Source of the DNA: Azospirillum soli
GTDB taxonomy: Bacteria; Pseudomonadota; Alphaproteobacteria; Azospirillales; Azospirillaceae
Direction: 5' to 3'
Assembly: GCF_017876165.1 (NCBI RefSeq)
Contig: NZ_JAGINQ010000006.1
Coordinates: forward strand, 62,001 to 126,000
Length of the DNA: 64,000 nt
Both the position numbers and the translations under genes were made by a program. The notes beneath the pieces are model-generated. The model saw only the letters and a program-made list of their open reading frames with translations, was not told the origin of the DNA and made no database searches. Position 1 is the first letter of the stretch, and the number at the start of each line of letters is the position of its first letter. This document shows positions 36,001-42,563 of this stretch, in pieces.

Positions 36001-36499
36001 CCTGGGCGATGACTGGCTGTCCGGCGACCAAGGGAACGACACGGCCTTTGCCGGAGACGGCCAGGACACGCTTCTGGGTGGCGACGGCGACGACGTGGCG
36101 TTCGGCAACATGGGCAGCGACCTGCTGCTCGGAAACGCGGGCGCCGACACGCTTTATGGAGGAATGGGGGCCGACATCCTGTTCGGTGGCCAGGACAATG
36201 ACCTTCTGTTCGGTGATGTCGGCGACGACGTGCTTCACGGCGATGCCGGCAACGACACGCTGACGGGCGGTGCCGGCGCCGACCTGTTCGTCTTCGCGGC
36301 CGGCGGCACCGGGCATGATGTCGTCACCGATTTCAACGCCGCCGAGGGCGACCGCATCCGGCTATCCGCCGGAACTACCTACAGCGTCGGCGCGGACGCC
36401 GCCGGCAATGCAGTGATCGTGTTCTCAACCACCGACGACGTGGTGTTGCGTGGAATCGGGGCCGCGCAGGTTTCCGCCGGTTGGTTCCTGGTGGGCTGA
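33032..36499 (+). CDS. Large RTX adhesin-like protein (DUF4347, Ig-like, hemolysin-type Ca-binding repeats)
   Basis: 1155 aa, no Sec signal. Residues about 20-185 fit DUF4347 (SILIADRELENVGHLLDG; KAVHLLGHGAPGRM; VVLYGCRTGAG), common at the start of giant secreted proteins. Then come Ig-like modules (LTNDATPTLWGYTEYNSTVTV; DTTPPSVSIGTVAGDD) and a SwmB-like segment (about 570-680). An 18-proline hinge and RTX nonapeptide repeats of GGxGxDxL type (about 890-1090) complete it. The end (DLFVFAAGGTGHDVVTDFNAAEGDRI) is the usual RTX C-terminus and type I secretion signal. No T1SS genes are adjacent. Confidence 0.88.
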   Translation: MHDTATNPDSFQTGSRIGPARSILIADRELENVGHLLDGLKGGVELRFLGQDETPVSALKSALGEDGVKAVHLLGHGAPGRMVFPSGILDAASLTEIPAGTGRGVEVVLYGCRTGAGAPGRALLDAVARHTGAPVRAATHWVGSAAKGGSWRLDARRGRPTEAVAFSEAATARYPHLLDSDPYATVNPLTTSDTSPTLTGTVGNQGSLALIVAVNGTDYRITPTGSTWSLDLPEGIIGPDRLQVDVVVSLFDEIDGIWMEADRQALRYDATPAYVTLTSPTLTNDATPTLWGYTEYNSTVTVTVGGATYSLFVPGSPFTPDRAWSLDLGSATPSSGTLSLDTNGPNTVTLQAVDQAGNPSPEETITLTIDTTPPSVSIGTVAGDDRINGVEDDDAVAVSGTTTGAEAGRTVTVRVGSVVRTGTVAADGTWTASLLSADLAGLSEGTLTVTADVSDAAGNAATQASRTVLYDRTAPTTTISGIALSQDTGSLTDDFVTATALQTVTATLLSALQTGEALYGSTDGGTTWTDVSAFVTDKAIAWTGATLSGSSSLQFRVSDTAGNHAPVAIQDYRLDDTAPTLDTAAGQVSGGSLTLNFSEAVILPDDPAAKTAGMSVTVAGQTVAITDVAGSGSRTLTLTLATPTTAGQAATFTYDPAATGSGLSDTAGNEAAAISATLANVLPPPPPPPPPPPPPPPPPPSDSGGSTTTIGGVPVTTVRTTNADGSTTQTLSVPPTATGAAPVIPLVSSDGASLTAQLPAGFGLQVTGSATPQSADAAKAGLKRQLETLTSGTAGAEELAGENSGFLNSLPSTGAVLVQTLTPTVTGGATPGAPLVISGSATASGTPTALLIDTRNLPPGTVLELQNVAFAAVIGNVQVAGGEGSQNVWGDGATQYIVLGADDDTLHGGGGDDFIGSKTGNDLLYGDQGNDTVQGGEDHDTLFGGSDNDLIFGNQGSDLLLGNMGADTLYGGRDNDTLHGGRDDDQLSGDLGDDWLSGDQGNDTAFAGDGQDTLLGGDGDDVAFGNMGSDLLLGNAGADTLYGGMGADILFGGQDNDLLFGDVGDDVLHGDAGNDTLTGGAGADLFVFAAGGTGHDVVTDFNAAEGDRIRLSAGTTYSVGADAAGNAVIVFSTTDDVVLRGIGAAQVSAGWFLVG
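35078..35131 (+). repeat. Polyproline codon tract (18 Pro)
   Basis: Eighteen consecutive proline codons, about half of them CCT, separate the Ig/SwmB part from the RTX part. CCT-rich microsatellites can change length by slippage in multiples of 3 nt without breaking the frame. Such a tract would stall ribosomes lacking EF-P. Confidence 0.9.
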
Positions 36500-36556
36500 T
36501 CCGCGCGGACAACCCGTTTCAGGCTGCCTTGAGGTGATATGCGTGTTTCCAAGACG

Positions 36557-36603
36557 CGGATTGCACGGGCCTGATTGAATTCAGAATAAACCCGCGCAAT
36601 CCG
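36557..36603. terminator. Bidirectional hairpin between RTX and ABC genes
   Basis: CGGATTGC-A-CGGG (36557-36569) pairs with CCCG-C-GCAATCCG (36591-36603), with one mismatch and a 21-nt AT-rich loop. It lies between convergent genes. No clear T-run, so the terminator role is tentative. Confidence 0.45.
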
Positions 36604-36630
36604 TGTCAGTGTTGTGACCGGTTTCGCAGC

Positions 36631-37893
36631 TTACGCCCGCTTGGACCAGCCCGGCGCCGGGAAGACCGGCTCCATCTCGGCCGAGCCCTTGGGCAGGACC
36701 ACGGTCGGGCGCTGGTTACGGTTCTGCACGCAGGCCGAAATGAGCTGCGTGTTCTGCCCCTTTTCGTCGAAGGTGATGGCCGGGCCGACCATCATCTTGT
36801 CCTTCAGGTTGGTCTGGCGCAGCGCGGTCAGCAGGGTCGCCGGATCGGCCGAGCCCGCGCGCTTGAAGGCGTCGGCGGCGACGAGGATGGCCTCCAGCGT
36901 GAAGGCGACGTTGAAGGCGTAGCCCTCGAACCGGTCGTTCGGGTACTGCTTCTTGAAGGCGGCCTCGACGCGCTTGGTCAGCTCGGCCTTCGGATCGTAC
37001 CAGGGCAGGTTGGTCATCGCGAAGTCCGCGTACTTGCCCAGCACCTTGTAGAATTGCTCGTCATAGAGGCCGGGCGAGCCGGGGGAAACGATGCCCTTGG
37101 GCTCCCACCGCTGCTTGACCATCTCGCGCACCATCATGATGGCGTCGTTGGCGCGGGTCGTGACGATGGCGAGATCGGCGCCGGTCGCCTTGGCCTTCGC
37201 CACCTCGACCGCGAGATCCTGCGCCTTGGGGTCGTAGGAGATCGACTCCAGGATGGTGAAGGGCATGTCCAGCTTGGGGAACAGGGCGTCCAGCGCCTGC
37301 TTGTTCGCCATGCCGAAGGTGTCGTTGGCGTGCAGGAACACCGCCGACTTCGGCGTCGTGCCGGTCGCCGCGAACAGGTCCTTCATCAGCGCCAGACCGT
37401 TCGTCACCAGCATGGTGGAGGTCGGGAAGTTGCGGAAGACCGTCTTGTAGCCCTGCTCGGTCAGGCGGTCGGCGGCGGCGATGTTCATCACCAGCGGGAC
37501 GCCGCGCTGCTCGCACACCTGGGCGGCGGCGGCGGTCTGGCCGCTGTCGAAGGCGCCGACGATCACGTTGGCCCCGTCGTTGATCAGCTTCTCCGCGCGC
37601 GAACGCGCCACGTCCACGTTCGATTCGGTGTCGGCCAACAGGATCTCCACCTTGTGGCCAAGTTCGCCGAGCACGGCCGGCGCGATGTCGGCGCCGCGCT
37701 GGCAAGCCTGCCCCGCCTGGGCGAGGTGGCCGGAACGCGGCAGCAGCACGCCGACCTTCAGCGTCGTGCCCTGCGCAAAGGCCGGCGCCCGGCCGAAGGC
37801 GGTCAGCGCGCCCACCGCGGCGGCAGCGGTGCCGAACTGGCGGCGGGTGAGTCCTCCCGTGTTCGTGAAGTTGCTCGTGCTGTCGTTCTTCAT
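36631..37893 (-). CDS. ABC transporter substrate-binding protein (LivK-like), Tat-exported
   Basis: 420 aa from ATG 37893. A twin-arginine signal (TRRQFGTAAAAVGALTAFG) is followed by a periplasmic binding protein type 1 fold: LKVGVLLPRSGHLAQAGQACQRG, ERGVPLVMNIAAADRLTEQGY, HANDTFGMANKQALDAL. This is the branched-chain amino acid/amide family. No permease or ATPase genes are adjacent, so it is an orphan receptor or partners with a transporter elsewhere. Confidence 0.9.
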   Translation of the reverse strand: MKNDSTSNFTNTGGLTRRQFGTAAAAVGALTAFGRAPAFAQGTTLKVGVLLPRSGHLAQAGQACQRGADIAPAVLGELGHKVEILLADTESNVDVARSRAEKLINDGANVIVGAFDSGQTAAAAQVCEQRGVPLVMNIAAADRLTEQGYKTVFRNFPTSTMLVTNGLALMKDLFAATGTTPKSAVFLHANDTFGMANKQALDALFPKLDMPFTILESISYDPKAQDLAVEVAKAKATGADLAIVTTRANDAIMMVREMVKQRWEPKGIVSPGSPGLYDEQFYKVLGKYADFAMTNLPWYDPKAELTKRVEAAFKKQYPNDRFEGYAFNVAFTLEAILVAADAFKRAGSADPATLLTALRQTNLKDKMMVGPAITFDEKGQNTQLISACVQNRNQRPTVVLPKGSAEMEPVFPAPGWSKRA

Positions 37894-38070
37894 TGTCGGG
37901 CGTTTCCCTGCGGCGTGTTTGCAAAACCGATCATTTCGCGCGCGGCACCCGCTGTCAAAGCGGAATGTCAAAGCGGAACCCCGTCATGATGCGACGCAGC
38001 ACCTTGGGCGGGACCTTCGGGCGTCCGGAACTGTTTCAACACTGACGATCTCACCGCCAGACGCCCGACC

Positions 38071-38763
38071 ATGCCGCCGCGCGCCCTCCCCGTGACCGCC
38101 GACAAGGAGCCCTTCGACATCGACGAGGCGTTCCGCCGCCTGCGCCAAGCGGTCGCCGATCTGCCGAAGGCGGCCATGTTCGCGTTGCGCGACCGGGGCT
38201 ACGACAGTCCGTTCGAACAGCTGGTCGGCAGCCTGATCTCCGCCCGCACTCGCGACGAGACGACGGTCGCCGTCTGCGAGCGGCTGTTCGCCGTGGCGCG
38301 CACGCCGGCCGACATGGCCGCGCTGCCGGAAGCGGAACTGATCCGGCTGCTGAACGGCGCGACCTTTCCGGAGCCGAAGGCGCGCGACATCCTTGCCCTG
38401 TCGCACCGCATCGTCGCGGAGCATGGCGGCGCCGTCCCCGACACGCTGGAAGAGCTGATGGCCTTTCACGGAGTCGGCCCGAAGATCGCGGCGCTGACCA
38501 TGGCCGTGGGATTCGGCATGCCGGCGGTAGCGGTGGACGTGCACGTGCACCGGATCACCAACCGCTGGGGCTTCGTCGCCGCGCCGACGCCGGAGCGCAC
38601 CATGGTCGCGCTGATGGCGACGCTGCCCCGCCACTACTGGGTCGAGATCAACGAGCGGCTGGTGCCCTTCGGCAAATGGATCTGCACCGGGGAGCGCCCG
38701 CGCTGCTCCACCTGCCTGATGTTGTCCATGTGCCGGCAGGTCGGCGTGACGACGCACCGCTGA
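38071..38763 (+). CDS. nth: Endonuclease III (DNA glycosylase/AP lyase)
   Basis: 230 aa. The helix-hairpin-helix carries FHGVGPKIA with catalytic K138 and VAVDVHVHR with D156. The 4Fe-4S ligands C205-x6-C212-x2-C215-x5-C221 are complete. It removes oxidised pyrimidines in base excision repair. About 15 extra N-terminal residues compared with E. coli Nth. Divergent from the substrate-binding protein gene. Confidence 0.93.
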   Translation: MPPRALPVTADKEPFDIDEAFRRLRQAVADLPKAAMFALRDRGYDSPFEQLVGSLISARTRDETTVAVCERLFAVARTPADMAALPEAELIRLLNGATFPEPKARDILALSHRIVAEHGGAVPDTLEELMAFHGVGPKIAALTMAVGFGMPAVAVDVHVHRITNRWGFVAAPTPERTMVALMATLPRHYWVEINERLVPFGKWICTGERPRCSTCLMLSMCRQVGVTTHR

Positions 38764-38846
38764 TACCCGTTTCTTGACGCACATCATCGCGCTTGCGGTA
38801 GAAAGGCCGTCTTTTCCGGCTGTCCACCCGTTCAAGGAAACGCGCG

Positions 38847-39089
38847 ATGATCCTGTACGCCCTGCGCTGCGAGTGCGGCCACGAGTTCGACCAGTGGTTT
38901 GACAACATGGCCGACTACGACGCCAAGAAGGCCTCCGGCCTGAACTGCCCGTCCTGCGGCGGCACCAGCGTGTCCAAGGCAATCATGGCGCCGCGCGTCG
39001 GCAAGGCGCAGGCCGCCCCCGCCCCGATGCACGCCTGCAATCCGGTCGGTTGCGGCAATTCCATGTGCCCAATGGCGCAAATGGCCTGA
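38847..39089 (+). CDS. DUF1178 zinc-ribbon-like protein
   Basis: 80 aa. It starts MILYALRCECGHEFDQWFDN with one CxC pair, then LNCPSCGGTSVSKAIMAPRVG with CxxC, the DUF1178 pattern, suggesting a zinc ribbon. Shorter than many family members, which run to about 140 aa. Function unknown. 83 bp downstream of nth in the same direction. Confidence 0.85.
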   Translation: MILYALRCECGHEFDQWFDNMADYDAKKASGLNCPSCGGTSVSKAIMAPRVGKAQAAPAPMHACNPVGCGNSMCPMAQMA

Positions 39090-39108
39090 CGGCCATCCGC
39101 GATCCGCT

Positions 39109-40035
39109 TTACCGCCGGCCGCGACCGCCGCTGGTCAGGGGCGGCAGAGAGCCGGTGGTCAGTTCCTCCCGCCGGGTGCCGCCGAAGCTCGGTTCGCGGC
39201 GGGTCTCGCGGGGTCCATCGTCGCGTGGGGCGGGTTTCGGAGCCGACGCCCGACCGCTGCGCCACCACGCGAAGCCGATGCCGCCGACCGTCAGGCCGAC
39301 CACAGCCATCACCACATAGCGCAGCCCGTTCATCACCCAGGCGGGCAGAAGCGAGCCGCTGTCCGCCGTCGGTTCGACCAGCGGGGCCGGCTGTCCCGTG
39401 GGCGTCGTGGCGGTGACGCTGGCGCGCGGGGCCGCCTGGGGCACAGGCCCCTGGGACGCATCACGGGATGCGGTGTCGCGGGGAACGATGGCGGCCGTGC
39501 CGGGGGCGTAGGTCGGGGCCGAAGCACTGGAGGTGTTGGGGCCGCTGGAGGTGCTGGGGCTGCTGGAGCGGCTGCCGGTGGCCGGGGGGCCGGCGCTGAA
39601 CTGAGCGCCGCCGCCAAGCTCGGCGCCGTTGCCTTCGATCCGCTGGGTCGGGGCGGCGCGTGGCGCCACCTCGCGCTGGGGTTCGCGCGGCGCCTGACCC
39701 GGCCCGCCGCCGCCCGGACGCTGCTGGGCGAGGTTGCCCATGGTCGGGGCGGCCTTAGACTGCCGCTCGCCCATCATCTTGTTGACGGTCGCCTGATCGA
39801 GCTGGCCGGTCTGCGGCAGGCCGACCGACTTCTGGTAGGCGCTGAGCGCGGCCTTGGTGCCGGGCGTCATCTGGCCGTTGGCGCGGCCGCCGATGTTGAA
39901 CCCCTTTTCCTTGAGGATCGTCTGCGCCCATTGCACGTCGCCGGCCTGTTGCGCCAGCGCGGGCGGAACCGTCAACGCCGACAGCACAACCGCCAGCGCA
40001 ACCGAGCGGCGCGCGCGTTGCGAAGCCCCAGACAT
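39109..40035 (-). CDS. Exported peptidoglycan-binding-domain membrane protein
   Basis: 308 aa from ATG 40035, chosen over ATG 40041 because GGAGG then sits 6 nt upstream instead of touching the codon. A signal peptide (cleavage near ALAQQ) is followed by a peptidoglycan-binding domain (QWAQTILKEKGFNIGGRANGQMTPGTKAAL), a long Pro/Ser/Gly linker and one C-terminal membrane span (AWVMNGLRYVVMAVVGLTVGG) with a basic tail. It probably tethers wall and membrane; no catalytic domain. Confidence 0.75.
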   Translation of the reverse strand: MSGASQRARRSVALAVVLSALTVPPALAQQAGDVQWAQTILKEKGFNIGGRANGQMTPGTKAALSAYQKSVGLPQTGQLDQATVNKMMGERQSKAAPTMGNLAQQRPGGGGPGQAPREPQREVAPRAAPTQRIEGNGAELGGGAQFSAGPPATGSRSSSPSTSSGPNTSSASAPTYAPGTAAIVPRDTASRDASQGPVPQAAPRASVTATTPTGQPAPLVEPTADSGSLLPAWVMNGLRYVVMAVVGLTVGGIGFAWWRSGRASAPKPAPRDDGPRETRREPSFGGTRREELTTGSLPPLTSGGRGRR

Positions 40036-40157
40036 TCCCATCCTCCGTCGGAGAACCCAGCCACAAACACCTTCTGCGATTATGTGTTACCAGATTGCGG
40101 CGGATTTCCGGGCGCGATTTTTGTGCGCCTGCGTTGCACGCGACTCAGGACAGGATC

Positions 40158-40862
40158 TCAGGCGGCCCTGGCGACAGATTCGGAGGCCCCTGCCGGCCAC
40201 AGCCGGTCGGCCAGCGCGTCGCGGATGGCCGGGTCGAAGGCGCCGACGACGGCGCTGCCCCGCCGCTTCGCCTGACGAACCAGCCGGACCACCGCGTCGC
40301 GCGTCTCGGCGTCAAGGCCGGAGGTCGGGTCGTCCAGCAGCAGTATCGGGTAGTCGAGGACGAAGCCGCGCGCGATAGCGACACGCTGGCGGTCGGTGGT
40401 TTCCAGCGTGACCGCCGGCTGTGACAGGCGCCAGGACGGAAAGCCGAGCGTCGCGAGCAGGCGCCGCGCCGAGGCCTGCGCGGCCATGGGTGTGCGGCCG
40501 GCGCGGACGGCGGGTTCGGCGGCGGCGGACAGAGCCGTCACGCTGGGCAGCAGCCGCATGTCCGGCCCGATGCAGCCGATGGTGATCCGGCGAACCTCCA
40601 GAACCCGGCCCGTGTCGGCGGCGGTGAGGTCAAGGTCCGCACCGGCGTGATGCACCATCACCGACCCGGCATCGGCCCGGTCTTCGCCGCCGAGGATGCG
40701 CAGCACCGTCGAAGCCGCCTCATCGGTTACCGTGGCCAGCGCCACGCACTCCCCCGCCCGCACCTCCAGATCCATGCCGGAGCGCACGGCGAGGCGCCGC
40801 CCCGGCGGCTGGAGAAGGGTGCAGAGCCTGGACACGCCCTCGACGCGCAGAAGCACGGTCAT
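40158..40862 (-). CDS. PhnL-like ABC ATPase, catalytically degenerate
   Basis: 234 aa, collinear with E. coli PhnL (RVEGVSRLC..., VRAGECVAL, VLEVRRITIGCIGPDMRLLP, RGFVLDYPILLLDDPTSGLD, GSAVVGAFDPAIR, ADRLWPAG). Every ATPase motif is altered. The Walker A Gly-Lys motif is replaced by VTDEAAST, the SGGEQ signature by ETTDRQ, the Walker B Glu by Asp (LLLDDPT), and the H-loop His is absent. ATP hydrolysis is therefore unlikely. No other phn genes adjoin it. It could be a regulatory paralogue or a gene decaying without frameshifts. Confidence 0.8.
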   Translation of the reverse strand: MTVLLRVEGVSRLCTLLQPPGRRLAVRSGMDLEVRAGECVALATVTDEAASTVLRILGGEDRADAGSVMVHHAGADLDLTAADTGRVLEVRRITIGCIGPDMRLLPSVTALSAAAEPAVRAGRTPMAAQASARRLLATLGFPSWRLSQPAVTLETTDRQRVAIARGFVLDYPILLLDDPTSGLDAETRDAVVRLVRQAKRRGSAVVGAFDPAIRDALADRLWPAGASESVARAA

Positions 40863-41075
40863 GCCGTTTCCCCGGTCTCGTTTTCTCGGTCGGGATTACC
40901 CCGGTCCGGTCACTCTGCCCCGGCACGGGATCGGGCGGCGATCCCCTCAATCGTTGCATACCCGTTCGAGGGGGGCGTTTGCGACCAATGGGTGCGCGGC
41001 GAATTCCCCTTCCGTTAACGGATGCGCGGACAAATTCGTGGTATTTTCGGGAACGCGCAAAGGGGGGATGAGCCC

Positions 41076-41345
41076 ATGACGAGGCTGAAGCTTGCGGTTC
41101 TTCTGGGTGGCGTTCTGACTGGTGTTCTGACTCTGGCCGCCTGCGGCAGCACGCCCACCTACCGGGAATGGACGGCGACCGAGACCACCGCCCCCGCCGC
41201 CTTCGACGAATGCACGGACGAGGTGGACACCACCATGCGCCTGCGCGGCTATCCCTACCGGCCGCTGCCGGAGACGCCGCAGTTCAAGTACCGCAAGGAA
41301 ATCTTTGCCCAGTGCATGCGCCGGAAAGGCTATTCGGCGGAGTGA
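41076..41345 (+). CDS. Small lipoprotein, unknown
   Basis: 89 aa from ATG 41076 with AAGGGGGG upstream. A signal with lipobox LTLAAC puts Cys at about residue 23. The mature part has two more Cys (FDECTDEVDTTMRLRGYPYRP; AQCMRRKGYSAE) in a pattern common to small envelope lipoproteins of Rhodospirillales. Probably outer-membrane anchored; function unknown. Confidence 0.7.
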   Translation: MTRLKLAVLLGGVLTGVLTLAACGSTPTYREWTATETTAPAAFDECTDEVDTTMRLRGYPYRPLPETPQFKYRKEIFAQCMRRKGYSAE

Positions 41346-41348
41346 CGA

Positions 41349-41750
41349 TCACGGGGCCGGCAGGCCGTAGCGCAGGTACACCAGCAACCCCACCAGCGCG
41401 CCGATGACGATCACCGTCAGGTAAAAGCGCAACGGCAGCCGGATCTTTTCCTTGGCCCGCCCGGCCTTCGGCACCGGCTTCAGGGCCGGGCGAACGCGAC
41501 CGCCCTTCTGGGTGGGGTCGTACAGCTCAATGAGCTTCCAGTTGAACTCCATGCCCTCGTAGGCCGAGTCGGCGTTGTAGTCGAGCTGAATCAGGCGGAA
41601 ATAGGCCCTCGGGTTCACCTTGATCATCAGCTCGAAGCGGGCGCGGGCGTGATCCAGTTCATCCCCGACCTCCAGGGTCGTCCAGCCCTTGCCGCGCGCC
41701 TTCTGGATGGCGAATCGAGTCGGCTGGGGCGGCAGGTTGGGCGGCGGCAT
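41349..41750 (-). CDS. Tail-anchored membrane protein, unknown
   Basis: 133 aa from ATG 41750 (MPPPNLPPQPTRFAIQKARG). The soluble N-terminal 100 residues (ARARFELMIKVNPRAYFRLIQLDYN; FNWKLIELYDPTQKGG) precede one C-terminal span (FYLTVIVIGALVGLLVYLRYG), giving a cytoplasm-facing anchored protein. No domain name recognised. Convergent with the lipoprotein gene by 3 bp. Confidence 0.6.
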   Translation of the reverse strand: MPPPNLPPQPTRFAIQKARGKGWTTLEVGDELDHARARFELMIKVNPRAYFRLIQLDYNADSAYEGMEFNWKLIELYDPTQKGGRVRPALKPVPKAGRAKEKIRLPLRFYLTVIVIGALVGLLVYLRYGLPAP

Positions 41751-41797
41751 GCGCGGCACTCTAGCACAAGCGGGACGGCGTGCTATCGTCGCGCGCC

Positions 41798-42388
41798 ATG
41801 CGCATTCAAACGATCCTCGCCCATCCGCTGCCCGACAGCTTCGCCGCTTCCGTTCACCGCAAGGCCGCCGACACATTGCGCGCCTGCGGGCACGAGGTGG
41901 TGGAAACCGACCTTTACGCCGAGGGGTTCGAGCCCGCCCTGACCGCCGCCGAGCGCGCCGCCTACTACGCGCCGGACTACGACATTTCCGCCGTCCGGCC
42001 GCTGGTCGAGCGGCTGCAATGGTCGGAAGGGCTGGTCTTCTGCTTCCCGCACTGGTGGTTCAACTACCCGGCGGTGCTGAAGGGCTATTTCGACCGGGTC
42101 TGGGCGCCGGGGGTGGCCTTCCGCCACGACCTCGCCGGCGGGCGGATCGAACCGTTGCTGGGCAACCTGCGCTCCGTCGCGGTGCTGACCAGCTTCGGGT
42201 CGCCCTGGTGGGTGGTGGAGTTGTACATGCGCAACCCGGCGCGGCGCATTCTGAAGGCCGGCCTGCTGACCGCCTGCGCGCCCAAGGCGTCGTTCCGCTA
42301 CGCCGCCCATTACGACATGGACCGCTCCACGCCGGAAACCCGGGCGAAGTTCCTGGCGCGGGCGGAAGCGATGATGCGGCGCTTTTAG
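41798..42388 (+). CDS. NAD(P)H-quinone reductase-like flavoprotein
   Basis: 196 aa from ATG 41798. Flavodoxin-fold quinone reductase pattern: TILAHPLPDSFAASVHRKAADTLRACGHEV, LVFCFPHWWFNYPAVLKGYFDRVW, and VLTSFGSPWW near the active site. It reduces quinones or azo compounds with two electrons from NAD(P)H using FMN or FAD. Its stop codon overlaps the first arm of a six-hairpin array. Confidence 0.88.
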   Translation: MRIQTILAHPLPDSFAASVHRKAADTLRACGHEVVETDLYAEGFEPALTAAERAAYYAPDYDISAVRPLVERLQWSEGLVFCFPHWWFNYPAVLKGYFDRVWAPGVAFRHDLAGGRIEPLLGNLRSVAVLTSFGSPWWVVELYMRNPARRILKAGLLTACAPKASFRYAAHYDMDRSTPETRAKFLARAEAMMRRF

Positions 42389-42563
42389 AGCGGATTTCGA
42401 TCCGCTCTGGACCGCGACGGCGGTCCCGGACGCCCATGCGTCCGAAGCCCGGCCTCTCGCGGGAACGCAGTTCCCGCTGGCGGCAGGCGGATGCCACAGC
42501 ATCCGCTGAGAGCCGGCAAGTGAGGCCATTTGAGCTTAAAGCGAACAACAGTTCGCTTTAAGC
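42387..42563. repeat. Array of six consecutive perfect hairpins
   Basis: Six perfect stems fill the gap between two convergent genes. Arms: 42387-42395/42400-42408 (TTCG loop); 42409-42415/42420-42426; 42427-42433/42438-42444; 42459-42466/42470-42477; 42487-42494/42499-42506; 42534-42546/42551-42563. Loops are 3-4 nt. CCGGCCTCTC (42449-42458) and GAGAGCCGG (42508-42516) can also enclose stems 4 and 5. The array touches both stop codons. Probably an intergenic repeat element that ends transcription from both sides. Confidence 0.85.
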
